Source of the DNA: Proteles cristata cristata
Lineage: Eukaryota > Chordata > Mammalia > Carnivora > Hyaenidae
Direction: 5' to 3'
Assembly (NCBI GenBank): GCA_017311185.1
Contig: JAESUZ010004915.1
Location: 1-64,000, forward strand
Length of the DNA stretch: 64,000 nucleotides
Part shown: in pieces, positions 23,666 through 35,580 of the stretch
How the letters are laid out: every line of letters starts with the position of its first letter
Numbering within the stretch: position 1 is the stretch's first letter
Program-made: the position numbers and the translations under genes
The notes under the pieces: model-generated
What the model saw: the letters and a program-made list of their open reading frames with translations, nothing else
Databases searched by the model: none
Told to the model about the DNA's origin: nothing

Positions 23666-23994
23666 CTACCTTAGCAGGGGTGGGGAAGTGCCCAGAGGAG
23701 CTTTTTATCCATCCTTTACTGACTTATCTAAGCACAGCTTGGCAACCTCTCCCTTCTTGGCTTCTTGGCTTCTCCGAGTATCTGGGATTCTCAAATCAAA
23801 TAGCAAAATGTGTCTGTCTTCTCAGTTCTATAGCTCAGATTTGATGGGCTCTAGACATTAAGCTATCTCTCAGACATGAACAAGCCCTAACTCATTTTCC
23901 TACTGGTTATTAAAAGAACAAAATAAAATTAGCTTGCACTAGGCTGTGCCTGCTTCCCAATGCTGTGCTGTGGATTTCCATCTTGATTCAATAT
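23666..23994. other. Unassigned sequence
   Basis: No gene or repeat recognised. Confidence 0.5.
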
Positions 23995-24141
23995 ATGATC
24001 TCAGAGGTTCCCAAGGTGACAAGAGAAAAGCCCTCAGAGGTTCCCAAGGTCACAAGAGAAAAGCCCTCAGAGGCACCCAAGGTCATGAGAGAAAAGCCCT
24101 CTGACAGCCCACATCTTGACAGGACTACAATATCTTGATAT
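23995..24141 (+). repeat. 33-bp tandem repeat x3 inside a 48-codon ORF
   Basis: Units at 24001-24033, 24034-24066 and 24067-24099 differ at only one to four positions. A degenerate fourth unit may follow. 33 is a multiple of three, and the plus frame from ATG 23995 to TGA near 24139 translates it as an 11-residue repeat (SEVPKVTREKP, twice, then a variant). A small minisatellite is the simplest reading, and no protein family is recognised. Confidence 0.85.
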
Positions 24142-24396
24142 TAAAAGTATTTTTCAGTTTACAAAAGCATTTTCTGAGTTATCACAGCATTTATGGTAGA
24201 GGGCAGAGATGACTATACTCAAAACCATGGGAGCACGAGATGGCTGAGTTCTGGAACGAGAGTGACTAGTTCTGCATCCCAAAGCTAATGAGTGGCAAAG
24301 CCAAGACCCACTCTCAAGACCAATGATAAGATTCCTATTTTTTTATTCACTGCTGCCTGCTCTTGCACTTTAGCTGTAGGTGAACACCATGGCCGT
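24142..24396. other. Unassigned sequence
   Basis: Nothing recognised. Confidence 0.5.
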
Positions 24397-24585
24397 CACT
24401 TCTCACATTTGGGTTGCTATAAGAAGCACGTGAGGGGTCTATGAAAATGCAGAAATGCCAGCCCTTCCTTCCGACACTCAGACTCACCAATTCTGGGAAG
24501 AGGCCTGTGAGTCTGCAGGCATCACCAGCTCCCAGGCAGCTCTGATGGGTGTCACCCTCGGAGCAACCTGGACTTCTCAGAATTC
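24397..24585. mobile_element. MER20-like hAT-Charlie DNA transposon remnant
   Basis: The series 'cacatttgggttgctataagaagcacgtgaggggtctat' then 'tgcagaaatgccagccc' and 'gcatcaccagctcccaggcagctctgatggg' resembles the MER20 consensus layout. Terminal repeats are decayed. Confidence 0.45.
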
Positions 24586-25825
24586 TATGGTTCTCTACAA
24601 CTCCTCTCCAAACGTCCCCTGAAGAAACCAGACCATTTTCTCACCCTGTATAGATAGACAATTTCGATCAGCTTAGGCTAAGCTATGCAGCAGATTCCCC
24701 ACGTGTGGCTTGTAAAAGCATAGGTTAATTCACTCGGCTCACATTATGTCCTTACAAATTGGCTATGAATATACTACATGTCATTTTCACTGGAGGACCT
24801 AGGCTGGAAAACAGTCCCCATCGGAACATCTGATATCCTAACAGAGGAAAAAGAAAGATGCCAGAATCTCATGATGGCTATTAAAGCTTTTTCTAGGAAG
24901 TGCCATATCCCATTTCCACTTACATCTCATTGGCAAAAGAAAATCATATGCCTAAGCTTTCTGTTGAGGAGTCAGAAGTAGACTCTTCCCTCAGACATGG
25001 ACTGGGAACTAGTTCTAGTGGTTACTAGTAGTTTTCATAATAATATAGTGAACCATAGGGGCCTTACCTGTGGTCTCAAGTGGGTCTAATTGTCCATCTT
25101 TCCTGAACTAACCAGGATTTCTGCTCCCAACAAATTATTTGTGGGCTAACTTAATATTCAGCCACCATAATTTCCTTCCATGTCTTGTTTAACTGTCCTT
25201 TTCAGTTATTATGCTTTCTACCTTATTTTGTCTAATACCTAAATACTTTTGATTACTGAAAGATCTAAGCATCTATGTTCCAAATTCTAAGATTTCATAG
25301 TGTTGTTAACATTGTTTCATGTTAAGAAATGTGCTTTAATATATTTAAAGATAACTCTGGGTCAAATAGTGATCCTCCATATCTTATAATGTCTATTTCT
25401 GCTTTTGGAGCATGCCAGTGGCTTCTGGCCACATGCTTCAATCAAAGGCAATTTTCCTTTCTCTGTTTAGCTCTGGTTCCCAACCAGCAGAGAGAATAAC
25501 TTTGAAGCTTTCCCATTTTTGTAATAAACAGACACTTCAAATGCCAGTGTTCTGTTCATCATTAAAATTCATCTTATGTTTGCCCCTTCCCTGCACCTTC
25601 CCGGTTAGATGATGGGTGGTTCATGGCAGAGCTCAAATGTCTGTTGTGTCCCTGGATCCACAAAGAATGAACGTGGAAAGAGTAATCTTTCTTATTTTGT
25701 CTGCGGAGTAAGTGGTTGTTAGATTCTGTGTGAATTTAATACATCTATAGACAGGAGAATACCATGAGACTAACAAGATATACCATCAAATGCATTACTC
25801 CACTTCAGAGTGATCAATGCCACAT
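24586..25825. other. Unassigned, no gene recognised
   Basis: AT-rich. Plus-strand ORFs at 24778-24981 and 25412-25612 have no domain. No repeats recognised. Confidence 0.5.
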
Positions 25826-25848
25826 AAACAAACAAACAAACAAATAAA
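25826..25848. repeat. (AAAC)n microsatellite
   Basis: About five AAAC units. Confidence 0.9.
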
Positions 25849-26084
25849 AGTGGCTGACAGGGAGTCAATATGAGTTTGCACAACATGCTATATTTATTCA
25901 CAATTTGATTTTCTGTTCCTAGGGGGATTGCAAATTTTATCTGAAATTTTAGTTTTAACCTAAAAAGCTACATATGATCTCTGTAAAACCAATGTAACGG
26001 GAGTAAGCTCTGAAATACCAATACTTATTTATTCATTTTCTCTCTTGTTCTTTCTTCCTTCCTTCCCTGACTTCCTCTCTCCTT
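25849..26084. other. Unassigned sequence with a short TTCC tract
   Basis: Nothing recognised beyond a TTCC-rich stretch at about 26052-26067. Confidence 0.5.
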
Positions 26085-26680
26085 TAAAAATCCAGTAATA
26101 TTCCCAATCATTTTGTTAATGAGCTCTAATCCACCCAATCCATGAAGGTGTACTGAAAGTCTGTTATGGATCTGGACCTCTTCAGGGCCCTGGAGACAAT
26201 GCTGAAGGACAACTCAGTTTGTGCCCTCATAGAAATTACATTCAAATGAGCACATATCATCCTGTTTTTTTCTATTCATAATATGCATTTGTTTATAATT
26301 CATTTAGCAAAGTTTTGCTGAACACTTACTTTGTGCCAGGCATAGTTTCAAGTGCTAGGGATAGAAGAGTCAATAAAACCAACAAAAGTCGCTACGTTCA
26401 AGGACGTTACAGTCAGTGAGGGTATGCTGATATTGGCTGCATATGTAAAACAAAAAACGTCAGAACATGCACATGTTGTGGAGAAAAGTAAATCAGGGAA
26501 AGAAAAACAGGGAGTGCTTAGAGCTGCAACTAAAATATGATGTCTCATTCTAACGAGGAAGGGAGTGACGCTAGAAACACTGTGGGGAGAGGTAAGCCGA
26601 GGGTACATGGGCCCTGGGGCAAGAGGTGCCTGGCATTTTCAAGGGGCAGCAAGACAGTCTTGATGAAGGTAAGAACATAC
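26085..26680 (-). mobile_element. L2 LINE 3' end(s), minus strand, probably two copies
   Basis: Two segments resemble the complement of the L2 3' end: about 26130-26250 ('gccctcatagaaattacattc') and about 26300-26520 ('aacacttactttgtgccaggcatagt', 'caataaaaccaacaaaa'). Short ORFs here, for example 26348-26608 minus, lie inside these repeats. Confidence 0.55.
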
Positions 26681-26921
26681 ATATTTAGCAATGACATGTC
26701 TAAGCCAGCTTCTATTTGAGGAACGATAAACACTGAATCAATAAGTGAAGTAATAAAGAAGTGGGCAGATAACACAGGGCTGTAGTTCCAAGAGTCTTGC
26801 AAGTATTCTTACCACCTAAAATAGATACAATAATGAAAATGAGACTAATGGAAATGACAGCAGGAAAGGTCTTCCCAACCTGTCTTTGTCCATAGAACAT
26901 CCTTTAAAAAACATGCATCCA

Positions 26922-27124
26922 GGGGCATCTGGGTGGCTCAGTCAGTTAAGTGTCTGACTTCGGCTCTGGTCATGATCTCACGACTCGTAGGTTCAAGTCC
27001 CACGTCAGGCTCTGTGCTGACAGCTTGGAGCCTGGAGCCTGCTTCGAATTCTGTGTCTCCCTCTCTCTCTGACCCTCCCCTGCTCATGCTGTGTCTCTCT
27101 CAGAAATAAATAAAAAATTAAAAA
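26922..27124 (+). mobile_element. Felid CAN-SINE, plus, with clear target-site duplication
   Basis: It has an A-box region (gtggctcagtcagttaag), a B box GGTTCAAGTCC at 26990-27000, a CT-rich body and an A-rich tail with AATAAA. Target-site duplications aaaaaacatgcatcca (26906-26921) and aaaaaacatgtatcca (27125-27140) flank it, differing by one base. Confidence 0.95.
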
Positions 27125-27141
27125 AAAAAACATGTATCCAG

Positions 27142-27594
27142 ATGTTGACTACAAGATAATTAAAAAGCTTTATCCATTTTAATCCAGATGTTCAAAGTAT
27201 TCAGCTAAAGAAAAATAAGTACTCTCTCTGAAAACAACCAGTTTGAGGGTTCAGTACTGAATAAAATACAATGACTTGACTCTATTTTTTCCTTTTTATA
27301 AAAACTATAAATCTCAAGAAGCTCTGTAATTTCCTAGGTAGCTTATTCCCAAATTCTTCCTGCTTTTCTTAAAATGACAGAAACTGCTCACTATACCAAA
27401 GTCCTGAAGTTGAGCTGATTTTATAGTAAATAAATTTTATATAAATTAAAATCAAAATTATAATTAATAACCCTAATAATGACTAAACATGGTGATTTTC
27501 AGTTTTGTATTGGTTTATAATAACCATATAGTTTTCTTATATCATAGGTGGTAGCAGTGGTAGTAGATACTCAAGTCTATAAGCTCCTTTCTAC
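27142..27594. other. AT-rich unassigned sequence
   Basis: No gene or repeat recognised. Confidence 0.5.
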
Positions 27595-27820
27595 TTTTTA
27601 AAAAAACTTTTAATGTTTTTTATTTATTTCTGAGAGAAAGACACAGCATGAGCAAGGAAGGGTCAGAGAGAGAGGGAGATACAGAATCTGAAGCAGGCTC
27701 TGGGCTCTGAGCTAGCTGTCAGCACAGAGCCTGACATGGGGCTCAAACCCACGAACCATGAGATCATGACCTGAGCTGAAGTTGGACACTTAACCAGCTG
27801 AGCCACCCAGGAGCCCCTCT
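27595..27820 (-). mobile_element. Felid CAN-SINE, minus
   Basis: On the plus strand it runs from T-rich tail, through a GA-rich body, to the B-box complement (gggctcaaacccacg) and head complement (gctgagccacccaggagccc). The flanks tctacttttt and tctattttgctttt suggest a degraded duplication. Confidence 0.92.
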
Positions 27821-27944
27821 ATTTTGCTTTTAAAAAGCCCATCCCTATCAGGCCTTGAAGACTGATAATCAAAGGCAGAAGTCCTACAGTCTTATCAAAG
27901 AAACTAATAAAAATATCAAGAGATCATAAAAGCATTGTCAAAAA

Positions 27945-28165
27945 CCTGTGCTTTGAGGCTGGACCAGAATTTGGATGCTGACAATGATATTTAGAGGCTG
28001 CTTAACCATGGCAGTTACTCAATCCCTCTGGCCCTGTGTAAAATTAAGAAAATCGTCATACCTCATCACAGAGCACTTTACAGGAAAAGGTAATATCACC
28101 TATAAGATGCTTTGCATAGTCCTTATACTCAATGCATGTTAGCTAATATTATGAATAAATAACTT
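27945..28165 (+). mobile_element. MIR SINE, plus
   Basis: Recognisable 'ggaccagaatttggatgctgacaa', 'ttactcaatccctctggccctgtgtaaaa', 'gatgctttgcatagtcc' and the terminal 'gcatgttagctaatattat'. Confidence 0.7.
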
Positions 28166-29135
28166 GTAATTTGCTCATTTACACAAGAACCTGGCCAAAA
28201 GCCATATCAAGGATATTACTTTTACATGAATCTTTTTCTGGATCTTCTTCGTTTCTGAGGGGGGTAGGGGTGTTGGGGGAGGAGTCAGAAAACAAGGATA
28301 GCCTTCTGGTTTCACCAGCAGGACACTGAGTGCCACGTTAATTGCACCTTGGGCTGTCAATCACCTGAGTCACACTCTCCCAGACTTAGGAACACAGCTC
28401 CACTTGGTGAAAATGAGATTTCCCCTTTGTTAATAAAATTCTACCTTATCTCAAATCAGAATTTTAAAGTGTATTAGTTTTAAAATGGTTAAATCATTTC
28501 TTCAATAGTTTAACTTCTTTTATGCAGAGAGCATCCAAGAGGAGAATCGTTATTAAACACTCAAAAGAAAAAAAAAAAGTCTCTCAAAGCAGCACTGGCT
28601 GTTTAATAAATAATCCATTGAATTCCTCCAGCCCTTTCTTTCAGATAAAAAGCAACAGCGAGGCCCGTTAAAGAAACCCATCACGGCAAAACCCACACCC
28701 AACAGAAAGTGTCTAACAGACTGAGATGACGGCACAAAGGACTGAAAGAAGCTTGTCTTTGTAGTGAGAACAAAGATGTCTCTGGCAATTAGAAGCACAT
28801 TTGTCTGTTTTAGCTGGACTCCAGGGGAGTCTGGGGAAACCACAGTGTGAGGGTGCTGTAGGGATGCCCTTCCTCTAGGGTAGGTGGCAGGAGTACATTA
28901 GTGGGGGAGAAAATAATGATCAAATCAGTCAATTTGGCATAGCACTATTTTAAATGCATTATAATTGTAGTCTGATGATCCTTATTGTCCAGCTATTTGA
29001 ATGTTTTATTTTTACCTACTATATGGATGTGTGTCTGTATGCTGAGGTGGAGATGAGCCACAAAAGCAGTAAAAGTCTAGAACAAATTCACCTCCTGGGG
29101 ACCTGTATTAATTTGGCAGGCAAGGCCCCTCAGAT
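28166..29135. other. Unassigned, no gene recognised
   Basis: A minus-strand frame of 96 codons (28553-28843) ends in a poly-A/T edge and has no recognised domain. No SINE or LINE seen. Confidence 0.5.
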
Positions 29136-29560
29136 CTAGGACTGTCTTCCCATTTTAGAGCCTCCTGTCTCTACCTTCCCATCTGTACCCTATGCTCTGG
29201 CCAAACCAATGAATTTGTGATCTCTATATAACACATGCCCTCCGAGGATTTTAGCAGCTCTCTCCTCTCCTGGCCTGCCCTACTCACCACCCACAAGCAT
29301 GCTGTCTTGCCCAGTGCAGTTCTACTACCAGAAGGTCCTCCCTCAATTCTGCCCACAGAGTCCCTTCTTCCCTGTCTTGTCCCCAGGGTGCCACACTTCC
29401 CTTGAGCTCAGAACCCCGAACAGCTCTGTAAGTATTGATTCATGTTCCCCCTTGAGACTGGAAATAGTCATCTCCACATTACAGGACCCAGCATAACTCA
29501 TGACACAGAGAGGGACAGAGAGGGACTCAACCAATATTAAAATGAATGAATAAATCAAGG
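29136..29560 (+). mobile_element. L2 LINE 3' end, plus
   Basis: Diverged L2 with 'gggtgccacacttcccttgag' in the middle and an end resembling the L2 terminus: 'attacaggacccagcataactcatgac...aaaatgaatgaataaat'. Confidence 0.55.
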
Positions 29561-30008
29561 AATATAAATTAGTGAATAAAACCTATCAGCAGAGAATAAT
29601 AGGGTGCTTTTGGTTTGTCTTCAGCTTTCCTTAAACTGGCATTTTCACTAGAACTTCCCAGAGGTGAAGATGTTGTAGGCTGTTTGGTCTGGGCAGTTAA
29701 GGATTTGCCACTCCACTGCCTTTTACCATCCTCCTGACAGGTAGCAAGACCAGGTCCAGTTAGCAGCTGCTATCAGAAAAGGGTCTGTGACAGCAGGGCC
29801 GAGATGAGCCCTCTTGTTCCTCAATAGGACTGAAAGAGCTAATTTATAACACAGAAGAGAATTCAGTCTGCAGAGTCTAATTAATCTCATTTCCTTCACT
29901 GGGGGAAAAAAAGTGTATCCAAATCATCAATGGATTGATATAAATTACCAAATATACAAAATAAAATGATTTCAGCTGTAGGATTATTAAAATGAGTAAC
30001 TTCAGGTT
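29561..30008. other. Unassigned sequence
   Basis: No gene or repeat recognised. Confidence 0.5.
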
Positions 30009-30023
30009 AAGAATAAAAACCTT

Positions 30024-30290
30024 TCTCTAATATCATATGTGTGCACGTATAGGAGGATTAGGAGGAGCTTAACAGAGGACCAAGGGGGAGAAGAAGGGTG
30101 GAAATGGTGGGGGAAAGGGAGAGAGGCAAACCATGAGGGACTCTTGAATGCTGAGAAACAAACTGAGGACTGATGGATGTGGGGGGGAGGGGGGAGATGG
30201 GCATGGAGGAGGGGACTTGTGGGGATGAGCACTGGGTGTTATATGGAAACCAACTTGACAATAAACTATTTGTAAAAAAAAAAAAAAAAA
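30024..30290 (+). mobile_element. 5'-truncated felid L1 (3' end only), plus, perfect TSD
   Basis: It begins in the last codons of ORF2 and continues through the whole L1 3' UTR to AATAAA and about 19 A. It is nearly identical to 11330-11580. A perfect 15-bp target-site duplication, aagaataaaaacctt, lies at 30009-30023 and 30291-30305. Low divergence and the perfect duplication make it one of the youngest insertions here. Confidence 0.95.
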
Positions 30291-30315
30291 AAGAATAAAA
30301 ACCTTGAGGCAAAAA

Positions 30316-30525
30316 AAGGAAGGGACCTGGGTGGCTCCGTTGGTTAAGCACTGACTCCTGATTTCAGTTCAGGTCATGATCTCAGAGTTTTGTAAGTTTG
30401 AGCCTCCACACTGACAATATGGAGCCTGCCTAGGATTGTTTCTCTCTCTTTCTCTCTGACCCTCCCCTAGTCACAATCTCTGTCTCTCTCAAGATTAAAT
30501 AAATAAATCTTAAAAAAATCTTGAA
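30316..30525 (+). mobile_element. CAN-SINE, plus
   Basis: Diverged head (gacctgggtggctccgttgg), decayed B box, CT body and a tail with AAATAAATAAAT. It lies about ten bases after the L1 tail duplication. Confidence 0.88.
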
Positions 30526-30869
30526 AATTTTAGAATAATTGCCCAAGGTCCTACCTGACTCAAATGTAGCTTTCAAGACTCAGCCTCCAAAAACACATTG
30601 TAGCTGGTGAGCAGACACTAGGCACAGAGATTAGAGGCCAGTTTGAATGCATCCCAACAATATGCCCTGAAACTGGAAGAGCCACAAACCACTCTGGTGA
30701 TATAGAGGGACACCTTCAACATAATCCTTCTTCACTCCAAATAAAAGCATTAGAAAAGGAGCCAAGGCTTAAAAAACACATTAGCTCTATGACCACCTTG
30801 TCCTTGAGTTTGCCCAAGAAACTGACGGTCTTGGTATTTCACATTAAAGATATTCATTCAATATCCCCC
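30526..30869. other. Unassigned sequence
   Basis: Nothing recognised. Confidence 0.5.
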
Positions 30870-31410
30870 CAATTCCAAGCCCTGTGATACCATCATGCAC
30901 ACGGCTGCCCCCTGCCCTGAGGGGTTGTCAGGATATTAAGGGCAGACAGACAAGTAAACAAGTTAATGCAGTAACTTCCCTAAAAACCATTATAGAGTGG
31001 GCTTAGGTGGCTGTGGGGCCATTAAGAAAAACACGGATACTCCACCACAGTGACTGAGACCAGGAAAGAGCTCAAAGAGGAAGCACCTCCAGAATAGAGG
31101 TATGAGAAGTAATTGATTGCTTTGGAGCATGGCTCTCCTAGAAGTATAGTGGATGAGGGGGCACCAAAGGGCAAGGCATGCTCTCCAGAAGAGTACGGTT
31201 GAGGGACTTGCAGTAGTTGATGGGAATAAAGCCCTGGGTGTGTGCGGAGAGTGCTGAGGAGCTGTGGGAGGCTGGGCAGGTAGATGGTCCTGATTATTAA
31301 TGCTCTGATGTACCATACTGGGGAGTGTGGACTTTAGCCTATGGGTGATGGGAGCCCTTCTTTGTAATATTAGAAAAGGTAAGCGTGTTCAGAAATGAGG
31401 TGATTCCTTT
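30870..31410 (-). mobile_element. L2 LINE, minus strand, diverged
   Basis: Order fits antisense L2: 'ccctgccctgaggggttgtcaggatatt', 'cagacagacaagtaaacaagt', then 'ggactttagcctatgggtgatggga' near 31330. The minus-strand frame at 30990-31316 (108 aa) is L2 sense sequence, not a host gene. Confidence 0.5.
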
Positions 31411-32879
31411 ACTCTTTAATTTATATGTGCTATTCGGACTGTCTTTTGTAATAGAACTTGAGGTAAGCAAGCATTCATACTGAGCACCAAAAGCTTTCAA
31501 CATCTGTAACTCATTTCCATTCACATGGGCCTGTCCTATCTAATGTACTTAAGGCATTCATGTTTTTAATTGTCTGAGATATTTAAGTGGCTCAGAACCA
31601 AACCTGTCCCTTCTTGCCTGATGGTATGTTCCCCTATGTTGATATGGAACATGGAGATCTATTTCCCTTCTTTTGCCTGAACTGGACTCACCCACCACAC
31701 AACTTAATAACTACTATGCTAAAATCTTGGTATGATTTCCAAACCCTCACAATTCACCAAAATGACTCCAGATTTCTTCATAAAATATGGAAAGTCAGAC
31801 ACCAGGCACTTCATTCCTAGATGCATCTGCTTCGGGATTATCTGACTCCCACCCAGACCTTCTAAATGAAGACGAATGGAAAGCTAGGCCTGAGACTCTG
31901 CATTACGGCAAGGACCACAGGCAGTTTTTAATCTCACTGATGGGTATGCAACTGACTGGTCTAGTTCTAGAGAAACTTATGGAAAAACATAGCCTCATGG
32001 GTATTTTGAAAGCGACTGGCTCCAATTTAAGTAAAATCAATTCAGATATTTCAGGGAAATAGATGTTTATAGTTCCTCCAAATAGGAAGTTCCTAAGCAG
32101 AAAAACACAATACGGTAACTGCTACAAAGGCTTGTGTCATTCTGCCAAATTAAATTATCCTTTGGTGGCTCACTTCTCCCTACCTCACTAACCTCACTTT
32201 TGATGTTGAGGTTACTGACTTCACACCTCTTCTTTCCAATGTCAGTTTCTTTTGCCCAAAGCCTCACTTGAAAGTGTTGGGAAAATGTGTTGGGTCTCTA
32301 TTCTGTCAGAGCAAAAGTCACCTTTCAAGAGGCTTTTGTTACCTCACTTGCATACTTTTGGCTTAGCTGGCCATTAAATAAACATAGTGGGCATTAAGGG
32401 GTGTATAGGAGCTGTGGGAGACTGAAAGAGAATGAAGGCCTTGTACCCAAATGAGATGGGCTGTAGTTCACCAAGAATGAGGAATGTGGGAAGGCCCTGG
32501 GAGGACTCTGGTACAGTGGAGGCACCCTGGCCAGGAGAGAACTGGCAGTAATGACCTTAAGATAGAATGTGGCATAATGGGAGTTAAGAACAAATTTAAT
32601 ATTGTTCAGCATTCAAAGGAGCTTTTTTCTTTGTGGAGTAAAAATGAAGCTATTTCACTGGTTATAAAAAAATGGCAATATTTCTGACTGTCCCTGTATA
32701 TTTTTAGCTGTTGAGATGAGATGAGTATCTTATAACCATAGTTAATGTATGATTTTCAATGGTTCAGATTTTCCATGTTGCAGATTTGGGTATGACATTT
32801 CGGGATCTCTTTGTGTTGAGGAAAGATAGATTTCTTTCTTTGTTAATGATTTAGAATAATTTTTATCTGAGTTCAAACA
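31411..32879. other. Mostly unassigned; possible hAT remnant
   Basis: 31790-31915 ('cttctaaatgaagacgaatgg...cctgagactctgcatta') weakly resembles MER20-type hAT elements. Frames at 31587-31820 and 31787-32062 (91 aa) have no recognised domain. Confidence 0.4.
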
Positions 32880-33814
32880 GATTTTGTTCTTTTTGAAGAC
32901 CCTTTTCTCTTTTTAAAATGACAAAAGAAGGAGAAAAAATAGGGCTGGAAGGCATTTCAAAGCCATCTTGTCCAGTCCCTTGCCCCATGTGGGAATGTGT
33001 TTCCATTTGAGCCATTTCAGACACTAATTTGTTTGGACACAAATGCCATGACATTCAAACACAACATCTAAGTCTGGGTTACTCCAGACATGCAGACACC
33101 AGAGGTGCTAAAATGAGGAATGCATGAGGTTTGGGGCATCAAACATATGTCAAGTCAAGGCATGAAAATACTAGTTTATTGATTTTAAGGAGCCCATGCT
33201 CACTTCCAAGAACTGTAGTGAAAGGTCCTCATTTTCTGACCAGCCATACCCATGCACTGCCACAATTTGGTACTGCACCTTCACACGGGACAATGTTGGA
33301 ACACTGGGAAAGTTTTTATTTTGCAATTCAACAAATATATATGAAACACTTTTAAAGGTATTTTTGAAGAAGCCAATTCATAGATTATGAAAGACACTCT
33401 CATATTCTGCTTGCAGGAGGGTACACGGGACAACTTCATGAGACTACAAGCTTTGTGTGGGTGGAGACTGTGTGCCTTAATCACATGACTTTTCTCCAGG
33501 GTCTATTACTGCCTGAAAATAACAGATGTTTACAAATATTTGTTAAATAAATATGAATTACATGGAACCTGTCTGTAAGTGGGGAGCCACCATTTTGCCT
33601 TTAGAAAGCTACTCTAAAGAAATAAGCATGAAATAGATAAAATATCTGGCTGTGTAGATTCTCATCCTTATATTGTTAACTGTGTCCCAAAAACTGAAGG
33701 ATAAAATGTAAAGAAAGGGGGTGGGGGGCTGTGAATACGTTACAGGCTTCCAGTTATGGAATGAATAAGTCATGGAGATGAAAGGTACACTGCAGGGAAT
33801 TTATTTAAATTTAA
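32880..33814. other. Unassigned; weak ancient-SINE similarity at its left
   Basis: 32940-33040 ('gggctggaaggcatttcaaagccatcttgtccagtccc') resembles an ancient amniote SINE or MIR-related core. The remainder is not recognised. The T-rich left end of the next SINE starts near 33815. Confidence 0.4.
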
Positions 33815-34030
33815 AAAACTTTTTTTTGCTATTTCATTATTTATTTTTGAGAGAGAGATAGAGTGTGAGCAGGGGAGGGGCACAGAGAGAGGGAGACACA
33901 GAATCCAAAGCAGGCTGCAGGCTCTGAGCTATCTGCAGAGAGCCTGATGCGGGGCTTGGACTCACAAACTGCAATATCATGACCTGAGTTGAAGTCAGTC
34001 ACTCAACTGACTGAACCACTCAGGCACCCC
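33815..34030 (-). mobile_element. CAN-SINE, minus (first of a tandem pair)
   Basis: T-rich tail complement, GA-rich body, B-box complement region (gggcttggactcacaaa) and head complement (gactgaaccactcaggcacccc). The next minus-strand SINE starts immediately after it. Confidence 0.92.
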
Positions 34031-34258
34031 CAAAAATTGTTTTAAGTTGAGACAACATGACCAGGGGAGGGGCAGAGAAAGAGACAGAGACAGAGACAGA
34101 GAAAGAGAGAGAGGGAGGTGAGAGGGAGAGAGGGAGAGAATCCCAAGCAGGCTCTGTACTGACAGTACAGCAGGGCTTGAACTCACTAAACCATGAGATC
34201 ATGACCTGAGCGAAACCAAGAGTTGGACGTTTAACTGACTGAACCACACAGGCATCCT
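34031..34258 (-). mobile_element. CAN-SINE, minus (second of a tandem pair)
   Basis: Same orientation and order as its neighbour. Its body contains an expanded GAGACA/GAGAGG purine tract (34078-34138). The head complement ends at 'gaaccacacaggcatcc'. Confidence 0.92.
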
Positions 34259-34269
34259 ATTTTTATATA

Positions 34270-34640
34270 TTTTTTAAATAAAGATGTATTAAGTTATGGT
34301 ACATCCACATGATGTAGTACTATGAAGTTACTAAAACGGTGTTATATAACTGGAATAAAATAAATTGAGCTGAAGAGAAAAAAGGGTAAACTTTTATCCT
34401 TTATATAAACATATCTTTATATAAACATACCTAATGACAGAGAAAGACAAACTAGCTTGATAAGTATAAAAGTAGATTACAAGCCTTTAATAGTTATCAA
34501 AAATGACTATGACATTTATCAGACAGGCTTGGAATTATAAACTATTATTTCCTCAGTTTTGTTCATTCTCTACTTTCTATCATGAATATGTATTACCTAT
34601 TACATTTATAGAAAAATATTAAAAATATAATACAATTAAA
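34270..34640 (+). mobile_element. L1M 3' end, plus
   Basis: It resembles the L1M ORF2/3' UTR steps 'ttatggtacatccacatgatg' and 'actatgaagttactaaaa', and ends near 'atgaatatgtattacctattacattta', like the element at 11995-12765. Confidence 0.6.
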
Positions 34641-35204
34641 GTATTTTCCTCCTCCCTCTACCTCTCATCTAAAAATTATACAATGATAAGTGAAATTGAT
34701 ATTTCCATTGATTAAGTTGTACCAAAGGTTATTAGTAAATTCCTCAGTTATTATTAGTTTCTGCTTAGTTTAGACAGAAATTCAAAGACTCGGGGTGTTC
34801 AAAAAGGTATAATGAGGCAGGTTTTAAATTTATATTAAGAAACGGCATTTCTAAGGTCAATCAGAATTTTTGGCACCAGTGGACAAACACAATAACAAAC
34901 TACAAGTTAATCGAACAAAAGGAGGGTTGATTGCAATTCAGAGCTCTGCAGAAGGCAAGTCTGCTTTGTGTGGCCCATTGTAAGAGCACCTTCTGTTGTT
35001 GGCCAGGATCTGAAGTCCCCATTATGCAATGGTGCCTCTGAAGGAGAGACATGGATATGAAAACCCCTATTAAGATGCCAAGTGACTAGAAGGGAAGATC
35101 ACTGTGCTCAAACCAATGAAATGGATGGATCGGCACCAATGCCATCCTACCTTACCAGATGGCATGAAGCTCACTGTCTTGTCAGCTTGGCCCTGCTATA
35201 TTAA
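34641..35204. other. Unassigned sequence
   Basis: No gene or repeat recognised. Confidence 0.5.
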
Positions 35205-35236
35205 AAACAAAAACAAAAACAAACAAACAAACAAAA
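35205..35236. repeat. (AAAAC)n / (AAAC)n tract
   Basis: Short A-rich simple repeat at the edge of the MaLR fragment. Confidence 0.85.
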
Positions 35237-35580
35237 ACATAGCCTGGGTGGCTTAAGCAACAAACACTTCTTCTCACAATCTGAAGTCCAAGGTCAAAGT
35301 ACCAGTGGTCCTATTCTTGGTGAGAACCCTCTTCCTAGCTTGTAAACAACCACCTTCTCATCGTACACTCACATGACCTTTCTTCACTGCATGAAAGTGA
35401 CAAAGTTCTGGTGTCTCTTCCTGCTCTATAAGAGCACTAATCTCATCATGAGGGCTCCATCACCATGACCTCTTTTAACCCTAATTACTTCTCAAAGTTT
35501 CCATCATCTAACCCCATCACATTGGGGTTAAGGAGTCAAAAGATGAATTTTGCAGGCATGCAAACATCCAGTCCACTCAC
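35237..35580 (-). mobile_element. ERVL-MaLR LTR (MLT1/MST-like), minus strand
   Basis: The plus strand reads the complement of a MaLR LTR: 'agcctgggtggcttaagcaacaaacacttcttctcacaatctgaagtcc', 'cttcctagcttg', 'tggtgtctcttcctgctctataag', 'catgacctcttttaaccctaatta'. It is an ancient solo-LTR-type fragment with no viral coding sequence in the window. Confidence 0.65.

Noticed and set aside
26922..27002. tRNA-like sequence with A and B boxes
   Set aside because: It is the head of a CAN-SINE with a body, an A tail and target-site duplications, so it is not a functional tRNA gene. The same applies to the other SINEs.
30990..31316. 108-codon minus-strand frame
   Set aside because: It lies within antisense L2-like sequence and has no host-protein features.
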